From: Euclidia mi
Taxonomy: Eukaryota > Arthropoda > Insecta > Lepidoptera > Erebidae
Direction of reading: 5' to 3'
Assembly: GCA_944739405.2 (NCBI GenBank)
Contig: OX123186.2
Span: 93,385,727-93,449,726, forward strand
DNA length: 64,000 nt
Positions 45,000 to 55,923 of the stretch are shown piece by piece. The notes beneath the pieces were generated by a model. It did no database searches. It saw nothing but the letters and a program-made list of their open reading frames with translations, and had not been told where the DNA came from. Every line of letters begins with the position of its first letter. The first letter of the stretch is position 1. A program made the position numbers and the translations under genes.

Positions 45000-45925
45000 G
45001 TGAAAAGTACCCCAAATATAGAAAAAAGATATTAAAAAATAAGAGCCAGGCTTTCTAATATTATTTAACGTTAATTAAATTTAGGGACCTTATTGTAGCG
45101 CCACATCTGCTGAAAGTTCCACGCGGCAACTTCAGCGATTCAAACTAAGGTGACGATTATGAACCTCAATTTTTTTAATTAATCACTTAATAAATTTACA
45201 TTTACTGCCTCTTTCTTAAAGCAATAGGTAGAACCACGCGAAAGAACGGGTGATAAATAATAGTCGAAGTATGTGGTCGGCATACACATGAAATGCGCAG
45301 AGCCGCCAGCATTATGTGACGGCGTCGGTTAACTAATGGTCGCGAAACGCTCGACGGAAGGTTCGCGCTTAATTTCGGCTGATGTGTCAAAGTAGATTTG
45401 AAGAACACTACAAGCGCAATCAACGGAGCTTTCGCAGATGTGTCGCAACACTAAGACCCAAATTTCAATTTTTACGGTTCGTAGCATTATACAAGTTAAT
45501 TAATGAAACGTGAATAATTAGACCCGTTCAATAAATTAACCAATTATGATATAAATACCAGGGACTCCTTTCACGGTTTGAATCAACTGAAAAACACGAG
45601 AATTTACCTGTAATAATGACCTTGTACAACGTACATGTAGGGTATCCAACATTTCAGTTTCAGCAAGTCCCTTCCATTTATATATTTTTCTATTATTACT
45701 ACCTACCGTCTTAAGTTCTTTCATCGATACCCAAGGTATCGACATCGATTTCATTTATAAGGTGTTATTGTTTTAAAATATTATAAGAATAAATATAAAA
45801 ATTATCTATATTTATTGAGGACAAGGGCACTGCACATAAAATATAATATCATATTAGTGTTCTGACAGCTCCAAATAATTACATAAATATTATTATAAAT
45901 TCTTGTAATTGTTTTACTTTACTAA
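45000..45925. other. Spacer, nothing recognised
   Basis: Two short minus-strand frames (45202-45423, 45536-45754) have no domain that I can identify. Confidence 0.4.
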
Positions 45926-46300
45926 GGCAGCGATAGCCGAGTGGATATACCAATGGACTGCCATGCAGAGGGTATCGAGTTCAAACCCAGGGCGCGCACC
46001 GATGACTTTTCGGAGTTATGTGCGTATTGAATTGTTAATTATCGCTTGTCCCGTGCCTCGGAGAGCACGTTAAGCCGTCGGTCCCGGTTGTCATGAAGAT
46101 CTTTGACAGTCGTTACAGGGTGTCAGTACCTTCTAAATAAACTGACACTAGTCTAAACCATGGAATATCGCTATCCCTTCGGGTTGCGGAGGTCAGACAG
46201 GCAGTCGCTCTGTGGAAAAGCTAATATTCAGGCAAATCCGGTTGGACTAGTAAGCGGACCCCAGATTGAAACTGGGATAACGCTAAGAGAAAGAAGAAGT
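45926..46300 (+). mobile_element. tRNA-derived SINE family C, copy 2
   Basis: tRNA-like head (agcgatagccgagtggatat, tcgagttcaaaccc as a B-box-like part), then gatgacttttcggagttatg, cgtgcctcggagagcacgtt, and the tail ggaccccagattgaaactgg, gataacgctaagagaaagaa. It is the inverse of 38465-38885. The 63-codon frame starting at 46160 is SINE sequence, not a gene. Confidence 0.78.
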
Positions 46301-46636
46301 AATTGTTTTACTTTCCAAGCCTACTGTTCAGGAAGCAAAGGTACGATTTGATAGATATTTTTAATTTTACTTGGTAGGAAAACTTTGTTAAACAAGAGGT
46401 CAATTTCGTATAAGATAAATGTTAAAAAATTAAGAAAATCATAATTATTATATGTATACAGTTTGTAAGAAGTGAAAACGTTACTAATGTTATTTAATTT
46501 TTAATTTGTTTAAGGTAATTTTCATGTGAAATACCTTTTGTATGTAGGCTTTTCTATACATGGAATGTTGACTTGGCGAATTTATTCCTCTATAAAATTT
46601 ATATTTAATTTACATTAGAAAAAAATATGAAATTAA

Positions 46637-47010
46637 GGCAGCGATATCCTAATACAAACCGATTGTAAAGCACAGGGCATTAAGTCCAAATCCAGGACGC
46701 GCACCATTTACTTTTAAAGTGATGTGCGTATAATATGTTAATTATCATTTGCCCTGTGCCTCGAAGAGCACGTCATGTTACTGGTCCCATCATTAAGAAC
46801 TTTGACAGTTGATATGGGGGTCAATTCCCTTACACTAGTGTATGCTATGGAAAATAGCTATCATGGATATATGCTTTTGGGATTGCGGCGGTCAGACAGC
46901 AGTCGGTCTCAGAAAAATATTCTCTTAAATGTAGTTAGCATAGTGCGCGGATTATGGATTTCAAAGCGAAACTCTTGGATGGAATAGAGTTAACACTAAG
47001 ATAATGATGA
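46637..47010 (+). mobile_element. tRNA-derived SINE family C, diverged copy 3
   Basis: A strongly diverged copy of the preceding element (aggcagcgatatcctaatac, cgcgcaccatttacttttaa, ccctgtgcctcgaagagcac) in the same orientation 0.7 kb downstream, so older than copy 2. Confidence 0.65.
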
Positions 47011-47599
47011 TAATGAGAGTAAAGGATCAAATTACTTAGGATTAGATTACAGAGTTTGTTACTCTTTGTATAGAAGCGAATTTAATGGAGGTATTTTAAT
47101 GTACAAAACATATAAAAACACACAAATATATGCGTAAAGCAATATTAAAGTAGAATCCTAAATATACATATTAATTTAAATTGTTTTCCGATGTAATGGC
47201 ACTGTAACAGCACCGCTGCCAACAAGCCAGCAATTAACTTGTCATTTGCAGTTGAACATTGGAACGTATGTCGTATAATTTATTTCATAAAGACGGTACA
47301 AAATGCCAATGGTGGATTGTCCGCGCTTGTAACTAACAACTTCAAAACCTTGCTGCAGATGCACAGTTACGGTGACGGTACAATGTACCATGACACAAAC
47401 ATTGTGGTAATATTATTTTGGTTTTGATTGGAAATTGTCTTCAAAACTTAATGTAAAGTGGAAGTGCCTATGGATATTAATATAAGATAGTTGATTTTAG
47501 TTTCGTTTTATTTGAAATTTTTATAGTACTTAGTACTTTAGTAAATTTAGTTTTTGTTGTGAGAAGTATATAAGACCTACACTTTTCTTGATTGTTTAT

Positions 47600-47740
47600 G
47601 GATAATCAATCAGTCAATTAGCCTATTGCAGTCCACTGCTGGACATAGCCCTCTCCCAACATGCGCCACAATGACCGGTCCTCTGCCCAGTCCGCCCCAT
47701 GCACCTTTTTAGGTCGTCGGACCACGGTTTATGGATATCA
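47600..47740 (-). mobile_element. RTE-type LINE 3'-end fragment
   Basis: gcctattgcagtccactgct, ggacatagccctctcccaac and aggtcgtcggaccacgg are the antisense form of the RTE 3' end. Confidence 0.6.
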
Positions 47741-48214
47741 ATAATTATTTTTCCCCACGTTTCCACCGACTCCATCGGCGGTAGCAGAACAGGAGCAAAA
47801 TAAGTACATACATACTCGACAAAGTGTGTTCCATATCAATCCATCGATTTCAGCTAGTACTGGTAAGTTTAGTTTCAGCAAGTAAGTCTGCTTATCCAGC
47901 AATGACTGCGCTGCGGCTTTTTTGGAATGTCTATTAGTTGTATTCTCTTCCTTTCCTTTCTGCACCGATGCATAGGCATCTTTAGGCTAACAATGATATG
48001 TAGGGACAATTCAAGGAGCCATGATAGACGGCTATTTACTAGTATATAGTTGTAGAGTTGTAAAACGGTGGTGAAACTATCTATAAGTCAGAAATAATAG
48101 CTTTCCTATTCTGAAGACGGCTGAAGCAGTTGGCACTGCGGTAAGCTATAACAATATGAAGCTTTGTAGTTTGTCTACTGAATACTTGGTTAAATAAGGT
48201 CTTGTTATCCCCAG

Positions 48215-48420
48215 ATTTCAAAATAACGACTTCATCAAGAGGAGCACCTATAATAGTCGTGGATGGCTACAAATTCCGTAAACAGAAGAAATGCGGTGGT
48301 AAAGTAAGGTGGTTTTGTCACAGCCAGCACTCTGGATGCAAAGCAGTCATATACACCGTCGAAGAAGAAATAGTATCTGCGAAATTAAAGCATAACCATG
48401 AACCGCCGTACATACTGTAG
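48215..48420 (+). CDS. mod(mdg4): mod(mdg4)-like alternative 3' exon 20, FLYWCH finger
   Basis: A 68-residue module after cttgttatccccag, phase [G]AT. It reads ITTSSRGAPIIVVDGYKF, VRWFCHSQHSGC and KHNHEPP, ending YIL. The Cys spacing is one residue shorter than elsewhere (C-x6-C against C-x7-C). It opens the WFC subgroup (with 49669 and 55650), marked by TSSRGA lead-ins and KAVIYT after the second Cys. Confidence 0.86.
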
Positions 48421-48799
48421 GAATAGAGATGATATTTCGTTTAAGAATGACTGACTCACAATTATTTCGATTTACTTGATATTTTTTTGTATGTTTCTTA
48501 GCTCTTCTCCCTATTAAATATTGTTTTGTAAAATGAATGGTATTCACCATGGCGTTTGTACGTAGCAATCAGTATAATTTCGCATGTGCAAGTGTGCTCG
48601 ATACTAAGAAATAACAATGATATCGATTTAGGTTTAAGAATTCGTATTTTATTAGTTCCTATGTCGCTTTAAGCCTCGAAAAATACAAGATTTATTTTTA
48701 ATACTAGCGTATTTTATTTTATTATTATGTGTTAGACTTGTTAGAGTACCTTCAGTAGGTACTTTAACTGCTTTAGTTAACTTTGACGAGATAGACCGA

Positions 48800-48905
48800 T
48801 GTCTTGAGGAGGATGGCTGGATGACGAAAATTGGTCTTGTGACGTCTCCTGAGGCAGGCTTACGTCCAGCAGTGGATTGCAATAGACTGGTGAGATAAAA
48901 TAAAA
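48800..48905 (+). mobile_element. RTE-type tail fragment
   Basis: ggaggatggctggatgacga and cgtccagcagtggattgcaa form the sense 3' end of an RTE-like repeat. Confidence 0.45.
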
Positions 48906-48949
48906 TTCATGTACCAAGCAACAGGAATTATTTTTCTCTGATTAAAAAT

Positions 48950-49210
48950 ACCTGCCTCGTTGATCTCGCGGCATAAATGTGCGCGTGGTATTGGGAGGTC
49001 TCGGGTTCGATCCTCGGCTCGGGCAAAGTGTTATTGGGTTTTTCCGTTAGGAAATTCTCAGTAGCAGCACGGAGTCTGGTAATGTGCCCGGTACGGCAAT
49101 AGGCTCGTCCCCTATTACGTGGGACTAAAATGAATCTGGCAAAAAGTGTGTGTAGCAATGTACCTATGCCTACCTCTTCGGGGATATAGGCGTGAGACTA
49201 TGTATGTATG
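48950..49210 (+). mobile_element. tRNA-derived SINE family B, copy 2
   Basis: The B box (tcgggttcgatcctc) is followed by ggctcgggcaaagtgttatt, caataggctcgtcccctatt, acctcttcggggatataggc and a tatgtatg tail. Same layout as 33133 and 63462. Confidence 0.75.
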
Positions 49211-49224
49211 GATTAAAAATATGC

Positions 49225-49520
49225 TCAAGACGTGTCCTTATCATCCTTATCAAACGTCCCACTGCTCAGCATGACAGGACTTGCCATTCTCACTATGAAA
49301 ATGGTAAGGTATAGGCACCGCGCTGGTAAAGTACCTACGCGTTGGCTGACTTCATATGTCTTTTCAGAACATGAAGAAATCTCAGTCATGCAGGTTTCCT
49401 CATAATGGTTCCATCACCGTTAAGCAAGTGATCATTAACAATTTAATACACTCTTAACTTGGAAAAATCAGCAGTGCCCGTGGGTTCACCATTTCGTAGC
49501 AGTCTTCGACTCTATTAGGC
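49225..49520 (+). mobile_element. Diverged SINE/LINE-like repeat
   Basis: Phrases aaacgtcccactgctcagca, cttgccattctcactatgaa and cagtgcccgtgggttcacc are typical of lepidopteran dispersed repeats. A related phrase (gtaccactgctgggcacggg, ctcactatgagaacggtaag) is at 20566-20610. Boundaries uncertain. Confidence 0.4.
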
Positions 49521-49668
49521 TATTTCTGCCTGTTAATGCCAGAAAACCAGAAATAGTCTGTACTGACACTTTTGCAAGATGCAACTAATGATGCATATTC
49601 TTTAATTAGTTTAGAATGTTGTTAATGTATTTTTGAGTATATTATAGGTACATTTTCTCAATTTCCAG

Positions 49669-49880
49669 GTTCCAGTTTTACAATAACTACATCATCAAGA
49701 GGAGCCCGAATCATAATAATGGATGGCTACAAATTTCGTAAGCAAATAGAAATAGGTCCCAAAGTGAGGTGGTTCTGTCACGACCAGCGCAACGGTTGCA
49801 AAGCAGTGATATACACGATTGACGAAGAGCTCATATCTATGAAGGGACAACATAATCATGATCGTCCTTATAGGTTATAA
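49669..49880 (+). CDS. mod(mdg4): mod(mdg4)-like alternative 3' exon 21, FLYWCH finger
   Basis: An intact 70-residue module with no start-codon-led frame of its own, found by motif. The acceptor is ttctcaatttccag, phase [G]GT. It reads FTITTSSRGARIIIMDGYKF, VRWFCHDQRNGC, GQHNHDRP and a stop after YRL. It is the sister of the module at 48215 (same TSSRGA box, shortened C-x6-C spacing, KAVIYTI). Confidence 0.86.
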
Positions 49881-51386
49881 GAGAGTAATATTTAAACTAT
49901 ATCATTATGTAATTTAAAAGACAGCTGTAGCTTAGCGGAGACGTCATCCGAACAGTTTATTTTGTTTATTTACCAGAAATGTGCAGTGTCTAAACGATGT
50001 GTATTTTTTTAACTTTACGTTTACATTTTGACTGCTCGGTTGCGAATATCACGAGGCAACGCTCGGTGTGATTCATAAATTATGTATTTATTTAAGAGTC
50101 ACACAAAGCGCTGTGAGCGCGATAAACGGCTTAATTTCAACAACGCTTACAACGTTGTACTTATATTGAAAAACGCGCTTTTGAAAAACCTTTTCACTTA
50201 AAACGCTTTTTGCAATTCGCTGTGCAAGCGGACATGTCGCCGCTTCCCGCTTGTGACTAAATTAAAGTAATATATACAAAATTTAAACTATACTACTACA
50301 GTCACAGGTTTAATTTTCGCACGTAAAAGTTCCAATTTATATTATTTACGTACGTATGCACTTACGTAATAGCCGCGAAAAGCATACCAACAATACATTG
50401 AAGAAAAAATAAATCGTTTAAACGAAAGTTTATGCAACTAAAAACAAAATACTTTTTATTTAAAAAAAATTTTGTTTAAATATTATTATGTAAACAAACA
50501 ACTCGTAATTTAGTAGCTTAATCCTAATGTTGACGTGTTTGTTTGTATATTAGTCTCTATGTTCACATACGTTGAGTTCATTTTCAATATTACTTTAAAA
50601 AAGCAGTGAGCAGTGCGGCCAACCTAAAGTTCGCGAATCGTTTTCGTTCAACGCGCCAGCCGCCAGCGCGTCCAGCGGCAGCGTCACAGTTAGTGATGTT
50701 GCTTTCCGTTTAAACGAAATCGGCCTGTACTTATAAACGAACGCTTATACTTATGTTGATAAGCAGATTCTGTTTACAGCTTTTCGTTTAAACGCCCACT
50801 ACTAGTCTCTAGCCTGGCTGTTCATTATGACCCTTCATTGTATATTTGTGAAGTATGTACCTGGCTTTTGCTAATAAAAAATGACTTTAAGTAGTAGTTG
50901 AGTGTGTGCGTGTGCGTGTGTGCGGGCCGTGTGTGTTTGTATACGTTTGTTAGTGAGGCACGTGGTGTAGATTAAGTAATAGATTTAATTTATGTAATAG
51001 ATTTAAGTAGTGGCGTTGTAGTTATTTGAAACTGCTGCTAGATACGTATAGAATACAGGACCTACTAAAATATTATTTTTTTTGGTCTCCCTTGTTTGAC
51101 CGAAAGGAATTTGACAAATTTTCACTGCCCAAAAATTTTTTCGCATAATTTCATTTGCCAAAATATTACTTAGCAAAAAATCTATTCACAAAAAGTTGTA
51201 ACGCAAACCTGATGTTTGGGAAATGAACGTTTAAACTATAACTTGTTTACCAACTAGTACTTTTAAAATTTTTTATTTAGTCAAATATTTCAGTTGGAAT
51301 AACAGTTTTTCGCAAAATCAATAATTATCCTAATCTAAATAGTTCAGTTCCCAGCAACCTTCTAAATACAATCTCTTTTTTCTGAA
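49881..51386. other. Spacer with GC-rich and GTTTAAAC-type palindromic sequence
   Basis: From 50180 to 50800, cgtttaaacg occurs repeatedly (50415, 50707, 50787) around a GC-rich stretch (cgccagccgccagcgcgtcc). It could be a MITE, but its ends were not resolved. A GT-rich run is at 50900-50940. No coding module. Confidence 0.4.
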
Positions 51387-52181
51387 ATGAAATTATTATT
51401 TGATATGAAATGAAATGATTATTTATTTCGTGTAAACTTTTTTAAAGTGCTAACGAGAAGTCAAATTTAAATTGTTCAGTTTATACATAATTTATATTTA
51501 TGTGTTGAATTAGAGCAGCTCAATCCCAAGCATGTTTATCGTCACTATAATCAGAAATTTTATAATATGCTTTTGAACACAGCGTAGTTTTAACAATAAT
51601 TACATATACATTTCTTATATTAAGAGGGAGCTTGTTATAAAAGCGTGTACACTGCCCCATAAAACAGCTACTTATTTTGTGGAGCCGGGTGCTATGTACT
51701 ATAAGATTATTCTTATGTCTAGTATTAACAGTGTGTAGATCACTTTTTTTATAAAATATGTCAATGTTCTTGTGGACATATAACAAATTCTCGTATATAT
51801 ATTGCGAAGCAACAGTTAGAATGCCTATCTCACTGAACTTTTCTCTTAGAGAAACACGAGGACCGAGGTTGTAAATACCTCTTATTGCTCTTTTCTGCAG
51901 AACGAATATTGTGTTAAGGTCTGCAGCATTCGCCCAGAGAAGAATCCCATATGACATAATACTATAAAAGTAACTGAAATAGACCATTCTAGCTGTTTCT
52001 ATATCTGTGAGGCGTCTAATTGTCTTAACCGCATAAGCTGCCGAACTAAGTTTGCCCGAAAGTCTTTCTATATGTGGACCCCATTGAAGTTTGGAATCAA
52101 GCGTAATACCTAGAAATAAGGTTGTCCCGACGGGCTCAATTCTGGTTTCTTTCAGTTGTACATTGGTTTCCATCTGTTTAA

Positions 52182-52261
52182 CACTTTCACGGACAGTAAA
52201 CGAGACACAATTGAAGTTTTATTGTTATCACGCCTATAGACGTTTACTGTCCTTCAAAGTG
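52182..52261. mobile_element. 80-bp MITE with TTAA duplications (piggyBac-like)
   Basis: Ends cactttcacggacagtaaac and gtttactgtccttcaaagtg are inverted repeats of 21 bp with two mismatches. TTAA flanks both sides (52178-52181, 52262-52265). The uninterrupted LINE copy at 14,2 kb has a single TTAA (ctgtttaacattggg), which proves insertion and duplication of the target. Confidence 0.9.
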
Positions 52262-52411
52262 TTAACATTGGGCATGGAGAATTTTAAGAGTTTAGTTTTC
52301 TTATCATTAAGTAATAAATTATTTACATTAAACCAATTAACAACTTAAGAGAGTGCGTTGTTTACTTCGTCAAAATTACTCTGTTGTCTTTTAATATTAA
52401 TAAAAAAAACG

Positions 52412-52690
52412 ACTACCGGTTGGCGCAGCGGGAGTGTAAGCGACTGCTACGCCGATGGTCGCGGGTTCGATTCCCGCTCAAGTCAAACATTTGTGTGCAT
52501 GAACATGGATGTTTGTCTTGGTCTGGGTGTTTCTATGTATAATATGTATGTATTTACAAAAAAAAAAGTATATATGTATATTTATCCATTATCTAGTACC
52601 CATAGTACAAGCTCTGCTTAGTTTGGGACTAGATGGTGTTGTGTGTATGTGATAGAATATTATTATTATTATATTATTATTAAATATTAA
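52412..52690 (+). mobile_element. tRNA-derived SINE family A, copy 1 (inside LINE copy 2)
   Basis: tRNA-like head ccggttggcgcagcgggagt with B box cgggttcgattcccgc. The body (aacatggatgtttgtcttgg, tctgggtgtttctatgta) ends in an (ATT)n tail. It lies inside the RT region; the other copy lacks it. The second copy of the family is at 63040-63297 on the minus strand. Confidence 0.8.
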
Positions 52691-53848
52691 AGGTGTCAAC
52701 CGCGAACAACACAATCTCATAATTGTTCTTTACGTAATAGGGTAAATCGTTTATAAAGATCAAAAATAAAAATGGTCCGAGGATTGAACCCTGCGGGCAC
52801 CCATTTTTAAGGCAGAACCTGGCGATGTCTTATCATTAATCTGAACCTTCTGGATTCTGTTGCCCAAATAAGAAACCAGGAGATTGAGAGCTTTATTCCT
52901 AATGCCGTAATGATATAATTTCCTGACCAGAGTATCATGATGTACACAATCAAAGGCTTTGGACAAGTCGCAAAAAATCCTGAAGCATCTTGCGACTTCT
53001 CCCAAGCTGTAAATATACTTTTGAGTAACTCTACTCCTGCGTCAGTAGTTGAACGACCCCTTGTAAATCCGAACTGTTTCTTATGACGAAGATTATGTCT
53101 TCTACTCCTGCGTCAGTAGTTGAACGACCCCTCGTAAATCCGAACTGTTTCTTATGAAGAAGATTTTGTCTGTTAAAATAACTAAGCAATTGACTAGGTA
53201 TTAATTTTTCAAAAATTTTACTAAGCGTTGGTAATACAGAAATAGGTCGAAAATTAGAAGGGTCTGTTGTGTCACCAGATTTAAATAAAGGTATAACTTT
53301 ACTATATTTCATTAAATAAGGAAATATTCCAGAAGCGACGCAACCATTGAACACAGTTGCAAGATGTGGAGCTATTATGGTAATATTAGATGAAACAGTT
53401 TTCACTGACAATCCCCACAAATCCATTGTCTTTTTCATATTTATAGTTTTAAATTGATAAAGAACGTCTTTAGTAGTCACAACGGTAAATTCAAAGGCTG
53501 CACCACATTCTGGCACGCAGTCCCTAAGAAGCATTTCAGCAGACATGGAAGTTGAGTCGAGCGACCCTATAGTTATTATAGGTATATTAGAAAAAAACTT
53601 CTCACACATTACTCTCACATTATTGATATTTAATAAGAAGTCACGGCTGCGTGCTTTGGCTCTGCCAGTTTCATTGTTGATGACATTCCATGTAGCCTTT
53701 ATAGTGTTTTCTGATAATTTTATTTTATATCTCAAATAAATAGATTTTGCTGTCCTACAAGCTTGTCTAAATATTTTGGAATATTTTCTTACATAATTAA
53801 TAAAGTTCTGACTATTATTATAAGTTTTTTCATCATGCAGTTCATACA

Positions 53849-54083
53849 GTATCATAAGGGTGCATAGAGTTCCCACCAAGAACTTAGGGTCCTAAGCCAA
53901 CCTCACCTGCAAGTAGTGCACCTGCCGATCAACGGACGAGGCTCTGGCAAGCAAAATATCCCGATAAGCGGCAATAGGCTCGCCAACTATTACGTGAGAT
54001 CAAAACACTGCCGAAAAGTGGGCGTTTAATATGCCTCTGCCTACCCCTTCGGGGAAACAGGCGTGAGTCTATGTATGTATGTA
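53849..54083 (+). mobile_element. tRNA-derived SINE family B, copy 3, with target duplication
   Basis: Inserted in the LINE with an 11-bp direct repeat, cagttcataca, at 53838-53848 and 54084-54094. It carries gcaataggctcgccaactat, ccccttcggggaaacaggcg and a tatgtatgtatg 3' end. The head is shortened and rearranged compared with the copy at 63462. Confidence 0.85.
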
Positions 54084-55098
54084 CAGTTCATACAACCTAA
54101 TACGGCTTTTATGAATACCTTCAGTAGCCCAATCACTAAACATCAGACGGTCAGTTACATTAAATTTTTTGGATGTAAATACAGTCTGAAATTCGTCATT
54201 AATCAAGTCAAACAAAGAGCTATATAACTGATCCGGATGGTTATGTATGGGAGTTTTAAGTCGATTCTCATTTATATTTATTTATCTATTTTTCTCTGGA
54301 CTTTCGGGCATTTTCTTGAACAACAGATTAACTGCCCACTGTGATCTGACTGAAGCATATTAATCAAAGATTTGTGTAATGGTTTTATATTAGTAAATAT
54401 CAATACAAGTACCACTTGTGGCAGTTACTCTAGATGGCTCATAAAAATTATGACATAAATTGTATGACTTAAACATCGATATATATGTAGACTTAAATAA
54501 ATTTAAAAATTTGATAGTCAAAGAGCATTTTTCTAATATGTTAACGTTAAAGTCTCCACAAATAGCAACAGTTTTACGGCAATTACAAACTTTGCAAAGA
54601 GCATCCTCCATAATAACTAAAAAACTTTCAAATGGTGCACATGGAGGTTTGTACACACTCATAACAATGAACTGCTCAAACTCAACACATGTGATTTCTA
54701 CTACTCGCTCAACAAAGAGGCTCACAATGTCAGTCCTTTCTTTAAATTTTAGAAATTTGCTTACTATGATTAACGAGCCACCATGGATAAAGTTTTCTCT
54801 ACTCTTCTATTAATGCAAGTCTTTTCTAACCTTCTAACCTAACCTAACCATTTTTTTAATAATTAACCTACTCTAACTTCTTCCATAAATAAACTAATAT
54901 CACCAAACGTTTATTGTCTGAAGATTGTTTTCTGTAATAAATCATTTGATAAAAGACTAAATGCCATAATGACATTATACTTGGTAATATTTTGCCAAGT
55001 AAAAATTTGACCAAATAAAAATATGCATACTAAAATCATTCGAGATATTGCAATGGTATAAAAAAGGTTTCTAAAATTTGTTTGGGTAATGAAATTTT

Positions 55099-55325
55099 CC
55101 GTGTGGTGACGGATTAAGAATACGAAATGTCACCACCCCATATCATCCCATGGGTGTCGTAAGAGCCGACAGAGGGAGCATATTATGCAGAGAACAACAC
55201 TGCAAGAGAAGGAAAACTTGATACAAACCCTATACCAACCCGTCTAGCCAGCGTGGTATAGTAGGCCAATTCCTCCTTTCAAAGGAGAGGCCTTGTCCAG
55301 CAGTGGACTATTAAGGCTGATGTGA
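55099..55325 (+). mobile_element. SINE family E, copy 2
   Basis: Near-identical to 2565-2815: gtgtggtgacggattaagaa, tgggtgtcgtaagagccgac, then ccttgtccagcagtggacta and ggctgatgtga. Confidence 0.75.
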
Positions 55326-55649
55326 AGAATGAAATTTTGTCAAAATCTTTTCGGCAAAACGGCAGGATCCCTTTTATTTGATTATTTATTTATAGCAATA
55401 CATGTATTAATATAATTAATTTTGAAATAATTATGAAATTCGTGATAATTACAGCTATATCGACGAGTGTATTTTTTATTTAATTATAAATTACACTATT
55501 CATGAAATCATAACATTTTTTTTATTTTTTTGACTATTTCACTATTTTATTTTTATTAAATCATTACTTGTATCTTTTCAACGATTAGCGAAGATTTAAC
55601 TAACCTTTTTTTAAGTCATTAAACTAAACATTTTATTTTTTACTTTCAG

Positions 55650-55923
55650 GGCCTACCTTTATACTGACTTCTAGAGGAGCCCGAGTTATATTCTATAACG
55701 GTTATATGTTTTTCAAGCAAAGGACTATTGGAGACAAAATTAGATGGTTCTGCAGTCACGCCTAGGGTTTGCAACCCTGGGCGTGACAGCAGCTATTTAT
55801 ACAATAGGAGACGAATTCCTTTCTATGAAATATGAGCATAATCATGAACCTGGAATCAAGAATGTAGTCAGGCTTGGACAAGAAGGCCTAGTGCTTTTTT
55901 CTGGAGCACCCACAGTAGTTTAA
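55650..55923 (+). pseudogene. FLYWCH 3' exon 22, broken by a palindromic insertion
   Basis: The acceptor tttttactttcag and phase ([G]GG) are intact. The frame reads FILTSRGARVIFYNGYMFF, IRWFCSHA, then TAG (55763-55765). At this point lies a 33-bp hairpin (55755-55787) with 14 of 15 bases paired around TGC. Beyond it, in another frame, the finger resumes (AAIYTIGDEF, YEHNHEP) with a long tail to TAA at 55923. The second Cys codon may be the hairpin-loop TGC itself. It belongs to the WFC subgroup. Confidence 0.8.

Larger units (their letters stand above)
51387..54803 (-). mobile_element. CR1/Daphne-like LINE, 5'-truncated second copy
   Basis: The same element as 13389-18400, running from a (TGAAA)-type 3' end (51387) to within the endonuclease, where similarity stops at about 54803. 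RT pieces: 52173-51520 (LGITLDSKLQWGPHIERLSG), 53005-52760 (FCDLSKAFDCVHHDTL) and 53879-53031 (NFRPISVLPTLSKIF). Endonuclease: 54725-54390 (SVYKPPC, ICGDFNVNI). It is interrupted by a MITE (52182-52261), SINE A (52412-52690) and SINE B (53849-54083), and carries a 71-bp tandem duplication (53030-53171). All frames are broken. Confidence 0.85.

Noticed and set aside
46160..46351. 63-codon frame, similar to one at 38436-38630
   Set aside because: Both are the same tRNA-derived SINE in opposite orientations.
47239..47427. Acceptor-like tttgcag followed by an open frame, a candidate FLYWCH module
   Set aside because: No W-x-C, no second Cys and no H-x-H; the phase is right but the content is not.
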